NCBI GenBank assembly: GCA_958496175.1
Contig: OY292278.1
Span: forward strand, 7,068,001 to 7,132,000
DNA from: Sisyra terminalis
Lineage: Eukaryota > Arthropoda > Insecta > Neuroptera > Sisyridae
Direction of reading: 5' to 3'
DNA length: 64,000 bases
Shown here: piece after piece, positions 23,493 through 37,599 of the stretch
Position numbering within the stretch: the stretch's first letter is position 1
Layout of the letters: every line of letters begins with the position of its first letter
Position numbers and translations under genes: made by a program
Notes under the pieces: model-generated
Seen by the model: only the letters and a program-made list of their open reading frames with translations
Database searches by the model: none
What the model was told of the DNA's origin: nothing

Positions 23493-26400
23493 TATATAAA
23501 TTTTTTGGGGTTCAGCTAAAAGTTTTGGAGAAATTGTTGCAGAAAACCCTGAAGAATATCAAAATTCTGATGAAGATTTACGCCAACAAATAGTGGAACT
23601 TCAATAAAAGAAATATAATTCTCAAGAATCAATCAATTGGATTTATATAAATTTCTTGAATCCACTGAAAACTCTCTAAAAATTCTACCAACCTTTACCA
23701 GTAATTTTCTTCAAATTTCCAAACACAAATTGTTGGGAATCTCTGTTTTGTGTTCCACTATAAAATATTGGTAATTCAACATTTGAAAATATCAATTTTT
23801 TTTGGACTTGATGACCACACGATACCAAATTCTTAACATTTTCAAATTTATTGAATAATCACTTATTTCCAATATCGTAATAATAACGTATGGCTTACAG
23901 AATCAAGTTTGATTGGCGTTTAATTTATAAATCCAAAAAAAAAAATAATAATAATAATGAATCTGTGTGATTTATTGCGCCTAAACGCTTGTATAATTAA
24001 TACAAAAATGAAAATGTCGCCGTTGATTAAATATGAAATTTGCAAATTAAAATTCAATTTATGGTAATTGATGAATTATTTAAATTTTTCTCGTGAAACA
24101 ATGGCTGAAGAGTTTGGAAAATCTGCGTAAATCGTTTTTGGGTGTTAAATTTGGTACATAAATTAGTGAAAAGATTTTTACATTTTACAAAAAGTATTTT
24201 GTCGAGATAACACGGACGGATGACACATTTTATATTTCAAGGCTGATGATTATTAAAATATTTATTTACCCAGAGAGCAACAGGTTGTGTATAACTTTGA
24301 AGAATTATCGGCGGTTTTTTTTCTCTCCATATTAAATCGAGCTATTAACGTAAAATTTTTCAAACGATCCAGCAAAAAATAATTATTGTAAAATGTGGCT
24401 TATGTCATTTGGTAGTTTGGGAGAAAAAAAATCATATTTGGTGGGCGGTTTTTTGGTCGAAATGCCAATGGTGAATTTATATGAGAAATGAATAGTATTA
24501 GAATATGTTATGATCGTCGTTTTGTTCCTGCCAGCCGTTTTTCGGCGTTTTTTTTTCCATCCGAATCGGCGACAAAAATTCGAAATTTTATTGTGGCGAC
24601 CTTTTGAAAAATGGGCAAGTGAATATAACAGGATTTGGAATCGATTGCAAATATTATTATTATATACCTATCCTTTGAATTTAAAAAACTGGTTTGTACA
24701 TGTTTTCGTCCATTATTTGTCCACGGTGGGAAGGTTCAATATTTACTTTCCGAGAGAATTTGCAACAAAAAAAATACATTCACACGTTTGTGGATTAATT
24801 AAAAATTATTAATTAGTTGATTCGTTTGGATTTTAGCGTATTTTTTTCTTCTTTTTATGCATAAAATCAAGTTTCTTGATGAAATTCTTATTTATTTTTT
24901 GTCTAAAAGAAAAAAAAAACAACGGTTTTATTGAAGATTGAAGCTTTCAAAGTTCATTGCCTCTTTGGAATATGAAAAAGTTTAATGAAATCTTTTGGAA
25001 ATTAATTATTTCAATATGTTTGGTATTTTTTTGAATTTCAACTAGTAAAAACTTAGTTGAAAAATAGTTAATTTTCTGGAAATAACTAAATAATCAATGT
25101 TTATATGGAAACGTTTGAAATATACTTCAAATCTTAGACAACCTAGTGCCAGTTGCAGAGCTTTGAGCTTTACATGCACTGGCCACTGTACTAATGCGCA
25201 TGCGCAATATTCCTCACTTGACGTCTACCAACGTCGACGAACGTTTACTTTAAATGCAATCATTATTCATTCAAAATTTTAATCAATAAAATTATGAAAA
25301 TGCTTTAATATTATTTATACAAATATTTTTAATTTTTGACAGATATAACCTAAATAATCCTTTTGGAATTTTGTTTTAAGTTTAAATTCGTCGTTCAATC
25401 CGAATTGTGTTTTCAATGGAACACTTTAATCATTAAAATTAGAGATCTAGTAGACGTTTTTTCAGCAAAATTTAGAACTGGAAATTTTAAAATCGGTCAA
25501 ACCATTAATGCTTGTACAGAATGGAACTAATTTTTTTTAGTTCTGGAACTATATTGGACAGTATTAGCTGAGGTGGCTGGGGATTTAAAATTTAAATTTC
25601 CTTGTCAGTGAAATTCTAGGATTCTAGTTTGGATGGTTTGGAGATATGGTAATTGTCAGCTTGATATATTTTTTAAAATTAAAATATATTTTACTTCTTA
25701 AAATGAAATCAGTTTTGATGTAGAGTTCCTATAAATATTGTAGATTTTATATGATTTAATTTGAAATCTTTCAAGTGATACATCAGATGTAAATGGCTTT
25801 TCTTAATACTGTAAATGGCGTAAATTTTAATTTCAAAATTTAAACTTTTATTTATAAATTTCAAAGCAAATATATAATACTAACATATTATTTTGGATTG
25901 AATGCAAGATTCAATTAATTTAAACTACTTATTTCTATTTACTACTTTAATTTGTTCGATCATTTTGTATCCCAGATAAAATAAAATTCTTTTCTGCAGA
26001 TAACAATATTTTGGCTTTTTTAGAGCTTATTTATATAAAATTGTTGAAATCTTCCTCAGTAAACAATAAAATTACTTTTAATTATAAAAAATAATCATTT
26101 TCAACGAGCTACACTTCTATCAAAAGCATTTTTGGAAGAGATTAGGGGATTGGTGCATGAAAAGTGTTTATTCAGATAAAATGATGAAAAATCATTGAAA
26201 AATAAGGAAAATTGAGAAATTAGAGAATTTTAGTTAAGTTTATAGAATTTCCAGTGGAAATTTTAGAATAAACTTAAAATTATTTGGTCGGTTCTCGAGT
26301 TTATAGGCATCTAAAGAATCATTAATAGTGGAAAAAGAGAACAAGGAAAAACGGGGTGACAAGAGCAAAGAGAGGGTACTCATTTCACGGTACCCTTAAG

Positions 26401-26595
26401 GGGTCCTGAGGAATATTACAGTTAACTTAATTTAGCCTTCTTTGGTTCAATTTCCGGGTGAAATTCGAAACACTGAGTCACTCTTCGAAAAAAATCATAT
26501 TCTTTAAAATTTGGAGATTTTTGCAGGATCTACATGAAAAAAAAAAAAAATATAAACGTCATAAATTAGAAAAGAAAATCATCCACGATATTGTT
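23493..26595. other. Unassigned intergenic
   Basis: Apart from the interspersed repeat at 25.15 kb and a motif GGTTTGGAGATATGGTAATTG near 25635 (related copies near 30515 and 30885), nothing recognised. A 100-codon frame at 24510-24812 is not supported. Confidence 0.45.
25150..25210 (+). repeat. Interspersed repeat with GCGCATGCGC
   Basis: GAGCTTTGAGCTTTACAT-type sequence recurs near 29550 (same strand) and, inverted, near 32500-32555. Copies carry ATGCGCATGC-type cores; this one holds the palindrome TGCGCATGCGCA at 25195-25206, the NRF-1/Ewg consensus. Confidence 0.5.
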
Positions 26596-27365
26596 TTCCT
26601 TTAATTAGTTGAAAGAAAAATTGTTGGCAAACTTGAATCTTTCCCCAAAACATTGCGACAATAATTATGTGGATTTGATAAAAATATGGATCATCTTTTA
26701 CTGTATATTTTGACAAAGGATATTCCAATGGAAATGGTGGCAATACTAAGTTATTTGTGGTAAAATACCATAGAATTATTATCAAATATAGACGGGAACT
26801 TCTATCTTCAATTACGTGAAAATATATTTAAATAATGATCAGTTGATAATTAGAAATTCATTGGGATTCATCAAAAAATTGGACCATAATCTTACATAGA
26901 AGTTAGAGAAGCATGAGAACTTTTCTTCAATTTTTAATTAACTTTGGAAATCATTCCCACCTAAAATATAGTTTAATTTTTGGTGAACTTTTATGGAAAT
27001 TAGTTTAAAATGATCTTAAGAATTTTGACCTTAACAAATAAGGACGTTTTATTCCCAAACTTGGCCAAATTTTTACGGATATTCATTGATACGTCAAAGA
27101 TTTGTTTGTCAGATATTTTTACTTGAAAAAATGGCTTAAAAATTAAACTGAAAAATGCTAATTACGATAAAATTAAGTCTTTTTTCCAAAGATCAAAGTG
27201 TTAGACATATTTTGATCTAAATTTCATTGAGATTTATCCAAAAATTGGGCTATAATCTTACATAGAGGGTACTTAATTAGTTGAAAGAAAAATTGTTGGC
27301 AATCTTGAATCTTTCCCTAAACATTACGACCTCAATCTTATAGATTTGATAAAAATATGTATCAT

Positions 27366-27429
<64 letters not shown>

Positions 27430-28150
27430 GTAAGTAAACTTGGCAAAGGATATTCCAAAGGAATGGTTGCAATCCTGAGCTATTTGTGGTAAACTTTCAA
27501 AGGAATTTTAGCCAATAAAAACGGGAACTTCTATCTTAAATTATGTGAAACTACATCAAAGAAATGGTTAGTTGGAAATTAGAAATTTTACGGATTATTG
27601 GAGGCATTCGTTTGGATTAATTTAACCGAAATTAATCAAAGATTAGTGCCTGAAAAGATTGAAAATTTTAACTAGTTTTCAGGTATTAACTTTGTTGGAT
27701 AAAGCGACATTATACTTTGTTTAAAAACAATGTTTTTTGGTTTCCAAAGATGACCAAAGAACTTTAAATTTTCCATTTTTGACAATAACATCTACCAATA
27801 GATCTTTGGCTTAGAACTTGGAAATCATTCCCTCCTAAAATAAAGTTTAAATTTTCGGCAGATTTTTATGGAGATCTGTTTAAAATGATCTAAAGATTTC
27901 TGATTTTAACAAATCAGGACGTTTTATTCCCAAATTTGGCCTATTTTTACGAAGATTTATCGATAATTCAAAAATTTGTTTATCAGATATTTTCACTTGA
28001 CAAAGTAGCTTAAAAATTAAAATTTAAGAAAGCCTTTTCATCATCAATGAATGATCAAAAGTTTTAGGCTAATTTTGAACTAAATTTCATAGAGATTCGT
28101 CAAAAAATTGGGCCATAATCATACATAGAAGTATGAGAAGCATGAGAACT
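26596..28150 (+). repeat. Two-unit direct repeat, 0.7-0.9 kb units
   Basis: AGTTGAAAGAAAAATTGTTG occurs near 26607 and 27279. ATATTCCAATGGAAATGG and ATATTCCAAAGGAATGG, and TTGGGCTATAATCTTACATAG and TTGGGCCATAATCATACATAG, also recur. Non-coding. Confidence 0.75.
27369..27425. repeat. (TA)n microsatellite
   Basis: TA dinucleotide run of about 57 bases within the second unit of a direct repeat. Confidence 0.95.
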
Positions 28151-28888
28151 TTTCTTCAATTTCCAATAAACATCATTTAAACCCACAAGTTAATTTTTCT
28201 TGATTATTATTCTATCATTACTGAAATTAATTAATCGAAAGATAAAATCAAATTCTTTAGGTATTCATCTACATAAATGGTGATGCTTACACCATCTTTA
28301 TGATTTTACAATCCTTTTAATATCCATTGAAATTCGAGGGCATTCACCATATTAGAGAAAATCACCATAAAACATTTCAAGGAATAAAAAACGAAGTTGC
28401 TTATTTCTTTCATTATTTTTTTTTCAGAAACTTGAACCGTTAGTAATCTTTTTTGCCGCGTAAAAAAGGTCACTCTTAAGGAAACTTGATGAAAATCAGC
28501 GGTTTTGTTGCATAACACATACAATAATTCAAATCAGGGTTGGAACAAAGAAAATTCTTCGCCCATGAATTTATTCAGAAATGAAAAGTTATTAGACATT
28601 GTGAATTAATGTGTGGCCATTAAATGGCCATAAAATCGGTTCTTTGAAAATTAAATTTCAATAATTAATCGTTATGGTTATTCTGGGGATTACGATTGTG
28701 GCGATTGGAACACTGGTCGGGCTACTGATGTGCTGTGCTCTCTCCACTTGTTCTAGTGTGGTCGCCGTGGTTCAAAAGGCCACTAAAATACATTTATAAA
28801 ATATGTAAATAATTGATGAATTCACATTTAATTTGCTACGCGTGATAGCTTGAGAGGGGCACTGGATTTTGACAAACCAGGAATTTCG

Positions 28889-28898
28889 ATATAAATAC
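28889..28898 (+). promoter_or_regulatory. TATA box of CPR gene B
   Basis: GATATAAATAC lies about 90 bases before the ATG at 28983, a spacing close to that of its paralogues. Confidence 0.65.
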
Positions 28899-28982
28899 TT
28901 TGTCATGTGACGCATTCGTATGCATAATCGGTTTAGGATTAGTGGTTTTTAGTGCGATTAGAATATTGATTGTTGGACAATA

Positions 28983-31900
28983 ATGAAGTTTTTGGTGAGT
29001 GGTCCATTCAAATGATTTAATTTCATTGATAAAATAATCACTTTTCAATGATTGGATAGTTTCAAATCGAATGACTTGATTTTTTTTCTTACAATCAGAG
29101 TGTTTTCTAGTTATTTTCCGTATAGCATTTTTCACACTAAAAATATTCCAATCACGTGAAACACACGATTTATCATGCGATTCATTGACATGAAAATATC
29201 ATAGATAATTTTATTAAAATTTTTGAATGCATAGTATTCAATTTCTTTTATCGTTGAACTCAAAGTCAAGGAAAACATTTCAAAGAAAGTAAATTACAAT
29301 TGGTAAAAATATTCAGAGGACTAGAATCAAATAATAATCAGTCAAAACTATTTATTACATTTATTACATAATCAGTTTTGACTGATTATTATTTGATCCT
29401 AGTCCTCTGAATATTTTTACCAATTTATCATCATCGAGGATCTCAAACTTTGCAATAAAGTAAATTACAATTTTTGCCTTAATTCTAATAAATAAATGAA
29501 GCAAAATTTAAGAAATCATAAGCTATACAAAGAAAATAGTAGTGGTTAATGGAGCTTTGAGCTTTACATACACTTGCCATTTTATCAATGCGCATGCCTC
29601 ATTTATTTTATCATCTATTTCTCTTCAAAGTTTTTGAATGAGAAAATTGCGAAAATCCTTCAATTTCTGCAAAAAAATTGTTTACAATAGCAACAAAGAA
29701 AATATTTAATTCCTTGAATTTATTGTTTATCTGAAAAAATTAAATTTGAAGTTCTAAACCTTCTAAACATTGAAAAATCACTCGGTTGATTTGTGCATTT
29801 CAAACGTGGAGAAAAATATAAATTTTAACCCCAAACAATTCTTTGGTTATTGGATTATTATTCCCCAATTGTTTGTAGAAAGTTCAAGTAATTGAAGGAT
29901 AATTTATTTGTTTTAGTGGTTCTAAAAGAACTACAAGAATTTTATTACAGAAATCTGTGAAAAAAAAATTTCACTTACATCTGAACAATAACATTCATTT
30001 TTGTAAAAAATTTAGTAAGTAATCATAACTTTATCGACATACAATAATAATTAACTTGAAAAAAGAAAAATTTGTAAATTGAAGTTGAAAGGAAAAATAG
30101 CTTCGTTTTTACATAAGTCGAAATTAATTCCGAACACTTTTGATCTCATTGATCGTATTTGAAAAACACCAATTTTTGGACTTTCTTCAATATTCCCGTG
30201 GTTCAAGAATGTATTCAAAACCTTTTTGATCTAATTTATTTGCAAAAGTTCTTCAAAATCCACTGCAAATACAATGAAATATGTTCATGATCTTTTTAGG
30301 AACATCAATATACTGGTAACATTGAATTTTCTATTTAGTTTTTACTTGTATTCCCGAATAAATTCGGTTATCATGGTTCTGATCTACGCTTACGATCCTG
30401 ATCTGTGAAAATAGTCATTTTTCCTCTAAAATTCGGTTCTGAGATTATTAAATTGGGCAAATTCATGGCTTTTTCTTCATAAAATCAAATTAATTTAAAT
30501 TTCATGCCGGTTTGGAAGGTTTGGAGATATGATAAACGTCATGAAACATTAAAGTATTTATTTGGATTTACTTAATTTAAACCAAATTAACTCTGAAGGA
30601 AAGAAAATTTCTTAAAAAAAAGAACTAAAGTACATAGTAAAAGCAAGTTCGTTTTTGTAAGAGTTCGTAACTGATTCTGATTACTTTTGGACTGATTGAT
30701 CATGCGTACTTGCTTTTAGATGGGCTTACATTAAATCCAAAAATATAAATTCGGATCAATCCACCTCTTTTATACAGAGTTGAACTTGATTGGATTAATT
30801 CATTCGAATTCCAGAACTGATTTACAGTTCTTACTTGGGATTTAGAATTGAAAATTTTTGTGTTAGTGAAATTTTAGTTTCATCGGTTTGGAGATATGAT
30901 AAATGTCAGTTTGAAACGTTTGATGCATTCATTAGTGTTTCCTGAATTTAAATCATATTTTTCTGCTGAAAAAAAAATACTAGTTCATTTTATAGTTTTT
31001 CAAGTAACAATTCCTCTACCAAAGTAACAGTTCTTTAAAATTTTTGTATTCTCGTGAATCAGGAATGTTAGCATGGATCAGAACCATTGTGTATTAATTA
31101 ATTCCCGAATTAAAGCATAAAAGAAAATGCAACGTTTCTAGATATTGACGCCTTTAAGAGGATCATGAGCTGATTTTACTTTATTTGCTGTAAATTCCGA
31201 TTGAATTTTTGCAAATAAATTTGGTCATAATTAAGAATATTAAAAGGATTAAAAGCTTTACAGTAAATAAATTTGATACAATATTACTTACCCTAAAGGT
31301 ATTTGGAAGATGCAACTATTGCATTCATAATTGAACATTTTGTGACCTTCTGTATCTAAATCCTAGAGCAAATCCGCAGTTTTTAATTCATGAATTTAAT
31401 TCAATGAGTTGCATTCAGTTCATAATGCAATTAATCTCAGAACTAATAAAACTAAGAAAATTAATCGGTTTTAATTGAAAAAAATCAAAAATGAGTTGAT
31501 GTATTTCAAAAATATAACTTTAGCGAAACTTTTACAATATCTTATGCAAGTCCAATACCAAATTGGATCTACTTATAATCTTTGCATAAATGAAATAAAG
31601 AAATAGTCTCCGAACAAAACTAGAAAGATTTTTAAGAAGTTTGAATTAAAATATGCATTTTTGCGTAGTTGCAATCATTAATATTTATTGCTTTTGATTG
31701 CAACTTCTAAAAAGGATACAAGCACTAAAGTATTGTAAATATTTGAAACCTATTTCTATCGAAACTCGGAAATTTATTCTTAAGAATTAATGCTATAAAA
31801 TTGTTTTTAAATTGGTGTATAATTAACTTCTAAAAAAAAAACAGTCTAAAAAAGCATTGAAGAAGATTTTTCCTGACTAAATTCTAATTGCAATTGTACT

Positions 31901-33034
31901 ATTGAAATCAGGAATAAATGCAAGTCCATGTAAAAGAAGTTTTCTTTTTGGGTAGCAGAAATAATTAAGAGTATTTTTCTGCATCCTATTCTATTCCCAA
32001 AGCCAATATCATTCTTAATGGAAATCAATCTTTTTTAGCCCAGAAATGTTTGAAACTTTAAAATTAACCCTTGGGTTTTGAATAAAATATTACAAAATTT
32101 AAACTAAGACTATGCTCCGCATCTTCTTTCGTTTGCTCTATTTTTAACGAAAAATGATCTCTTTTTCATATTTCTACTTAATTTAAAAGAAATGAACGAC
32201 AAACTTATAATTTTTTTAGACAAAATTTCACATTTTCTAAAGTGGAAATAATTTGGCCTCTAAGCTTTGAACTATTTCGTCAAAAACATTAATTTTCATC
32301 ATAATTTTCTCAACATCTAAAATAAATTCATCAAACTCAAACCTTTATATTAGCATTTCTTTAAAACTCGTTCTTTTTATTGTTTGGAATTACCGACCAA
32401 TTGCAATGGTTATATTTTTCAAAGAATTAATGATTAGGTCATAAATCTCAAGCATTTTTTATAGACCTGAGTTGTCCTTAAGATATTCTTTGAAAGACCA
32501 TAAGAGTTTCATTTGCACATGCGCAACGACTTGCAAATATTAAGCTCAAAGCTCTAATAATAAATTTGATTAAATAGCTCCTCTTCAAAAGAGAATATTT
32601 TTAAGTTTAAAGTAAAAACTTTAGAGAAATATTTCACGTCATAATTACCATATTTTCAGGTGGTTCTTTTGGTGGCTCTGGCATGTGTGCACGCCGATAA
32701 ATTAACAGGATACGAGCCAATTCCGATTTTACGTCAACTATCCGAGATCAATCCGGATGGCACATATCAATACACATACGAAACGGGCAATGGAATCACG
32801 GCCGAAGAACGGGGTTTCTTGAAAAACGCAGGATCGGATACGGAAGCTCAGGTGGCCCAAGGCCAGTACTCGTATCAAACGCCCGAGGGCGAAATTATTC
32901 AGGTGAAATATTTGGCCGACGAAAATGGATTCCAACCGGAAGGTGCGCATTTACCGACGCCGCCACCAATTCCGGTACTAATCGAACGGGCTTTGGAGAT
33001 CTTGGCTCGACTACCTCCACAATTGAAAAACTAA
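28983..33034 (+). CDS. CPR gene B: RR-1 cuticular protein, two coding exons
   Basis: Exon 1 is 28983-28994 (ATG AAG TTT TTG, then gtgagt). Exon 2 is 32660-33034 after tattttcag. The 3.67 kb intron is phase 0. The 128-residue product has a signal peptide ending ACVHA (residue 16), then [20 protein letters not shown] (44-49), and the R&R core G72-x8-G81-x6-Y88-L-A-D-E-N-G-F95, followed by [14 protein letters not shown] and a Leu/Pro tail. The domain lies in one exon, with neither of the second-intron positions used by A or by E/F. The gene-proximal start is chosen because the same ATG plus three codons and intron recurs in its paralogues; starting at the open frame in exon 2 would lose part of the signal peptide. 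Family knowledge: a chitin-binding structural protein of flexible cuticle. AATAAA at 33106-33111 is a likely polyA signal. Confidence 0.92.
29302..29456. mobile_element. Small palindromic insertion with 16-bp target duplication (intron of CPR gene B)
   Basis: It is flanked by AAAGTAAATTACAATT at 29286-29301 and 29457-29472. It starts GGTAAAAATATTCAGAGGAC, whose complement lies at about 29404-29422, and it ends in a tail with CATCGAGGATCTCAAAC. Confidence 0.8.
29473..32640. other. Intron 1 of CPR gene B, unassigned part
   Basis: AT-rich. Contains two interspersed-repeat copies in opposite orientation (near 29550 and 32500) and two GGTTTGGAGATATGATAAA-type copies (near 30515 and 30885). Confidence 0.5.
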
Positions 33035-33105
33035 ATTTAACGTAATTTTGTACAAAGTTTTTATATCACTAATATTTATGTATGATAAAGTTATTTTTTA
33101 TACTT

Positions 33106-33111
33106 AATAAA
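33106..33111 (+). terminator. polyA signal of CPR gene B
   Basis: AATAAA 72 bases after the stop codon, the first in the 3' flank. Confidence 0.7.
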
Positions 33112-36100
33112 AATTAAGGAAGACTTTTTTACTTCAATCTATATATTAGAATCTTATATAGTTTATATCTGACACTTAAATAGGGTAAAATCTTAAAAAA
33201 AAGTGGAATTTTACCAGCTTCGAAAAATTTCGATTCCTATTCTTCCAACATCGAAGTTAAACACTCAAAAAATTAAACAGAAATCGAAATTGATGGAACT
33301 TCCAATACTCTCAATAGCAAAATATACTGCATTATGTTATTGAACTAATTGGCTGGAAAAAATCAAAGAAAAACACTTCCATTAGGCAAAGAAAATAATA
33401 ATTTTCCTATAAAATAAGATATCAAATTACCAATTGATCTTACAATTTCAATTTTTCACATATTACTATTCTAATTGATTTAAGTTAAACCAAAGGTTTA
33501 AGTTATGAAAAATCAAAAGTTTCTTTGGAGCTTTGAACAATTTGTTCTGTGAAAAAGTTATATAAAGAAATGAGTTTAAATTTTTTAGTTATCATGGTTC
33601 ATTTATTACTCTATGAAATCGAAAGCTTTTGAACCAAAAGCTATACTAAAGAAATTTCCATTATCAACTTAATCTTAGTTTTCATGAGCTTTCGTATATG
33701 GATTTACGTAATTACCTGTATTACGTACTATAAGGACGACAGGATGGCCCTGGCAATTTTCAAACTTTTGGAATAAAATTTGTATATATGTATAATAAAA
33801 TGCCATCTATGTTTTATAATAGTAATATCAGTTGGTTTATGTTTATGCTTATGCTTAAATCTAATATTTCATTCCATTAATCTTTATGGAAAACTTCCGA
33901 ATTTTATCAATTTACTGGATAAATGAATGGATCGATTGATCTAATTTTAGAGTAACGCTTCAAAAATTCTAACTACATTTTCTATGGAAATCAAATGTTG
34001 GTTTGTGTTGGTTTTCCGAAATACCCGAAATACAGTAAGCAAATATTAAAGGTAAAACACCAAATTTATTACTTTAATCTGTGGAAAAATTTTTACAGAA
34101 ATAGCATATTAAATAGTTTTAAATTTTATAGTTGAAAAATCTATTTTGAATATTTTTTTATCTGAATTTGTATTAATAAATAGAATTTTCTTTAATCAAA
34201 TTGGCAAACAATCTAAGTGGTAAAAATATTCGCTAAGAGTTGATTGAATATAAGGGAGATAGCACCACAGTCGATGATGAAATTTGTCTAAAAGATTAAA
34301 ATATATATTTTCCAACATAGATTTTGCGATACCATAAAATTTTCCTCAGCATTGAGTTCCAAAATTGTCCAAAATATTCCTTAAGAAAATTCAATATGGA
34401 GATATTAACAATGGAGCCATTAAAACACAGAAACGAAGGACTTCCTCGAAAAAAATATATGTAAAACTTAGATATTATGAAAATTTCGACATCGATATTC
34501 CAAAAAAAAAAATTGGGCTAAATTTAAGGTATTTCTATTCAATATTAGGCACTTGCCAAATTTTCTTAATTAATTTTTTTTTTCATAAAATTTCTACGTT
34601 TTTCAAAGGACTGATTTTGATCTACTTTCATCGTTTACGATCGGAAAATTGGCGTCTGCTTATGCAAAAATGTGCAATATGCATCTTTTAGATTTCTGCT
34701 AAAAGTAAACATACATATTTTTTAGAAAATCAAAAATAAAATTTCAGTTTTTTAAGTGGGACGTTTTGGAAAATTTGGAATTGTTTTGAACGTGATTTTT
34801 AGGCAATTAATCTTTCAATTTGAAAATTTTTAACCCAAAAACATTTTAAATATTACAGTACAAGAATAAAAGTTAATATTTACAGATTAAAACAACCCTT
34901 AACTTTGTTATTTCACATTTTAAATAAGTCTTTTCATCGACTTTAGAGATAGGAAATTGGGGCTATTTCTTTGCATATGGGAATGCAACTTTTCCTCAGA
35001 TTTTCCCAAAAAAAATAAACTTTTTCAATTTACACGTTATTACATGTTTTTCCAGTTAAATAAACAACCCTTAGTTAGTATTTAGCATTAAAAATCTTTC
35101 CATATAAAGTGGAAAAACTTTTGTAATTTTAAGAGTTGTTTTTTTAAATGCTTCTGGAATAATGGAAATTTCGAAAAATCTCAGTGTTAACAGGTGTCTT
35201 CGAATATGGAAGAAAGAACCCCCCCCCTTCTATGTAGGTAGGTCCCAAGGTTTGAAAATTACACAGGTTACTCCATTAAAAAAAATGAAGTCATACGAAG
35301 AATTTTGAAATAGATCAGTCTGAAGATATGTTCGAATTTCTTCTGGATACGTCACATATCCATCACGTAGCCACCATGAGGCCAACTGTGTATTTTTATG
35401 TGTATAAACCTTGGGTAGGTCCAACATCTAATCTAATTTCAAAATCAAAGAAAAAATAAATTTCGATAATTTTTTTGAAGAAATCAAAATTATTTTTTTT
35501 TCTCGGTAATAAACATTTTTAACTATAACAATATATACAAATTTTCTAGCTTGACCACTCTTGATTAAAAAAATACTTTTTAAGCTCATATCAGAACCAA
35601 AATTTCTACATATTAAATAAAGGACCAGATCCAATTTTGTCAGGACAAAAAGAACAATTTCCCTAGCCAAAAAATAATGCATTAATGGATGTTTTTCGAT
35701 AAAATTTAATTAATAACTGTTTATTTCAATATTAAAAATGTTATTTGAATAAATATTCTCAAATGATAGCTAAAACTCATTTTTTAACCATGAAATGCAA
35801 CAGATAATAATCTTAAAGTTTTTCCAAAAACCGTATGATTTTAATTGAAATTTTTTCGACTTAAAAGGGAGTTTTTTGAGTGGTTAATAGTAAATTAATT
35901 GCTTTAATTATTAAGGTGGAATTTAAATACGTAAACAATGCCTTTTTCAACCCTAAACTTGGAAAAATGGCCAATTTTTTAAGCCAAAGTTGAACCGTAA
36001 GACTTGATAGTAAAAATGAGGTTTTTATGACATAAAATTGTGCATATAAAATCATTTAGACCTCAACAGGTATTGAATACATTATCATTTAATATATTTA

Positions 36101-37599
36101 GTAATCAATGACATCAATATTTGTTAATAAAGACGAAAGATTTCATTGAAAAATTAAAATATTTTTGTACATCTCTTAGCATTTCGTTTCCAAACTTTAC
36201 AGTGCATTTTAATTGATTCAAAATGCATTAATCCAATGTTTACAATTGTAAGAATTACTATTTATTTACCATTGATTTTTTCTCTAAACTTTTCAATTTA
36301 GTAACTTTGGTTTTGAGCGAAGAATTGCGAAAAACTTTCATTGCCATTAATGTGTTTAGGATTTGTCAAATTTCAACCAGTTTGTTGCAACCTTTTTTCT
36401 CGTCAGATAAATGTCACGAGTGTTTATAATTCTTGCGTTTGATTTGATTTTAGGCCACGAATTTTTATTACAAAATGAAAATTTAAAATTTTAATGGGAA
36501 ACTTTTATGCATTTTGGATATAAATTACGACATTGGATTTTCAATAAATTTTTTATAATCAATTCGAAACACCTACATTCACAAAAAAGTTTGTTTGAAA
36601 GATATGTTAACATTTGTGCAAAACTATCCACTCTTATTTGGAAATTGAAAGTTCAAGAGTGAAAATCTGATGAAATAAAACCAAAAATTTGATAAATTTG
36701 TCTTTTTTTAATTGGATTTTCAATGCTATTTTCCATAATTTTTCTTATTGTGAATTGCTTCAAATCCTTGCAAATTTCTGCCTGAAGTAAATACTAGAAA
36801 ATTAATTAACCATCTCATTTTCAAAGTACAGAATTTCTGAAGTATTAAAGGAAAATATTAAGAAAATAAATTATGCTTTGCATAGAAAAAATTTCAAAGT
36901 GTTTATACAAATAAATCGTTGACCTATTTTATAAACTCTTTTGGTATTTCAATTGATTTTCCTCTGTAGAAATTGTAATCTACAAATCCTTAGACATTGA
37001 AACCAAACTTCTTGTGTATAATTCTATGACTAAATCATGAAAATTTATAAATTTTTATACAAATTTTCAAATTCAAAAACTTAACATAAAGTTCATCATT
37101 CTCAAATGTTTATTTCACATATTTTTTTTCGTCTCCAATCGATAAATAAATAAAATATTTATTCAAATCAGTGATTTAACTAAACATTTTTTATGAAGGT
37201 TGTTTGATAAAATGTAATTTGTATTCGATTTTTAACGTAAAGGTAAAATAATGAATTAAAATATTCACTAATTTGTGTATCGTAAAAAGATATGATAATC
37301 TTTACAAATTGTTTACAAATGCCAAGAATTGATTCACAATTTTCGAACTTTAAAGTACTTTTTTGAACATTTGGGAACCAAAAATTTTAATATTTCTAGA
37401 ATTTTTCTTTGTTAATCATATTTTGGATTAATTTGAATTTATGTTACAAGAAAATGTAAAGAAAATCTTGAAAACTTTTATCAAACTCTTAAACTTTGTA
37501 AGCTTATAAGTTTCCAAAGTTTAAAATTCTTTTTTAAAATTTCAGGCAATTGAAATTGGTTGCAATAAATTTTAAAGAGAATAATTTTATGACTTCATA
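33112..37599. other. Unassigned AT-rich intergenic
   Basis: No gene recognised. Two diverged short repeats with AAACAACCCTTA lie near 34885 and 35064, and a C9-10 run near 35220. Confidence 0.45.

Noticed and set aside
24510..24812. 100-codon plus-strand frame
   Set aside because: No recognisable domain, no nearby TATA box, and composition follows the surrounding sequence.
28836..29135. 99-codon minus-strand frame over gene B's first exon
   Set aside because: Antisense to the promoter and first exon of gene B; no independent support.
29281..29475. Palindrome first considered as an RNA hairpin gene
   Set aside because: The exact 16-base flanking duplication and a second copy at 53 kb show an inserted mobile sequence.
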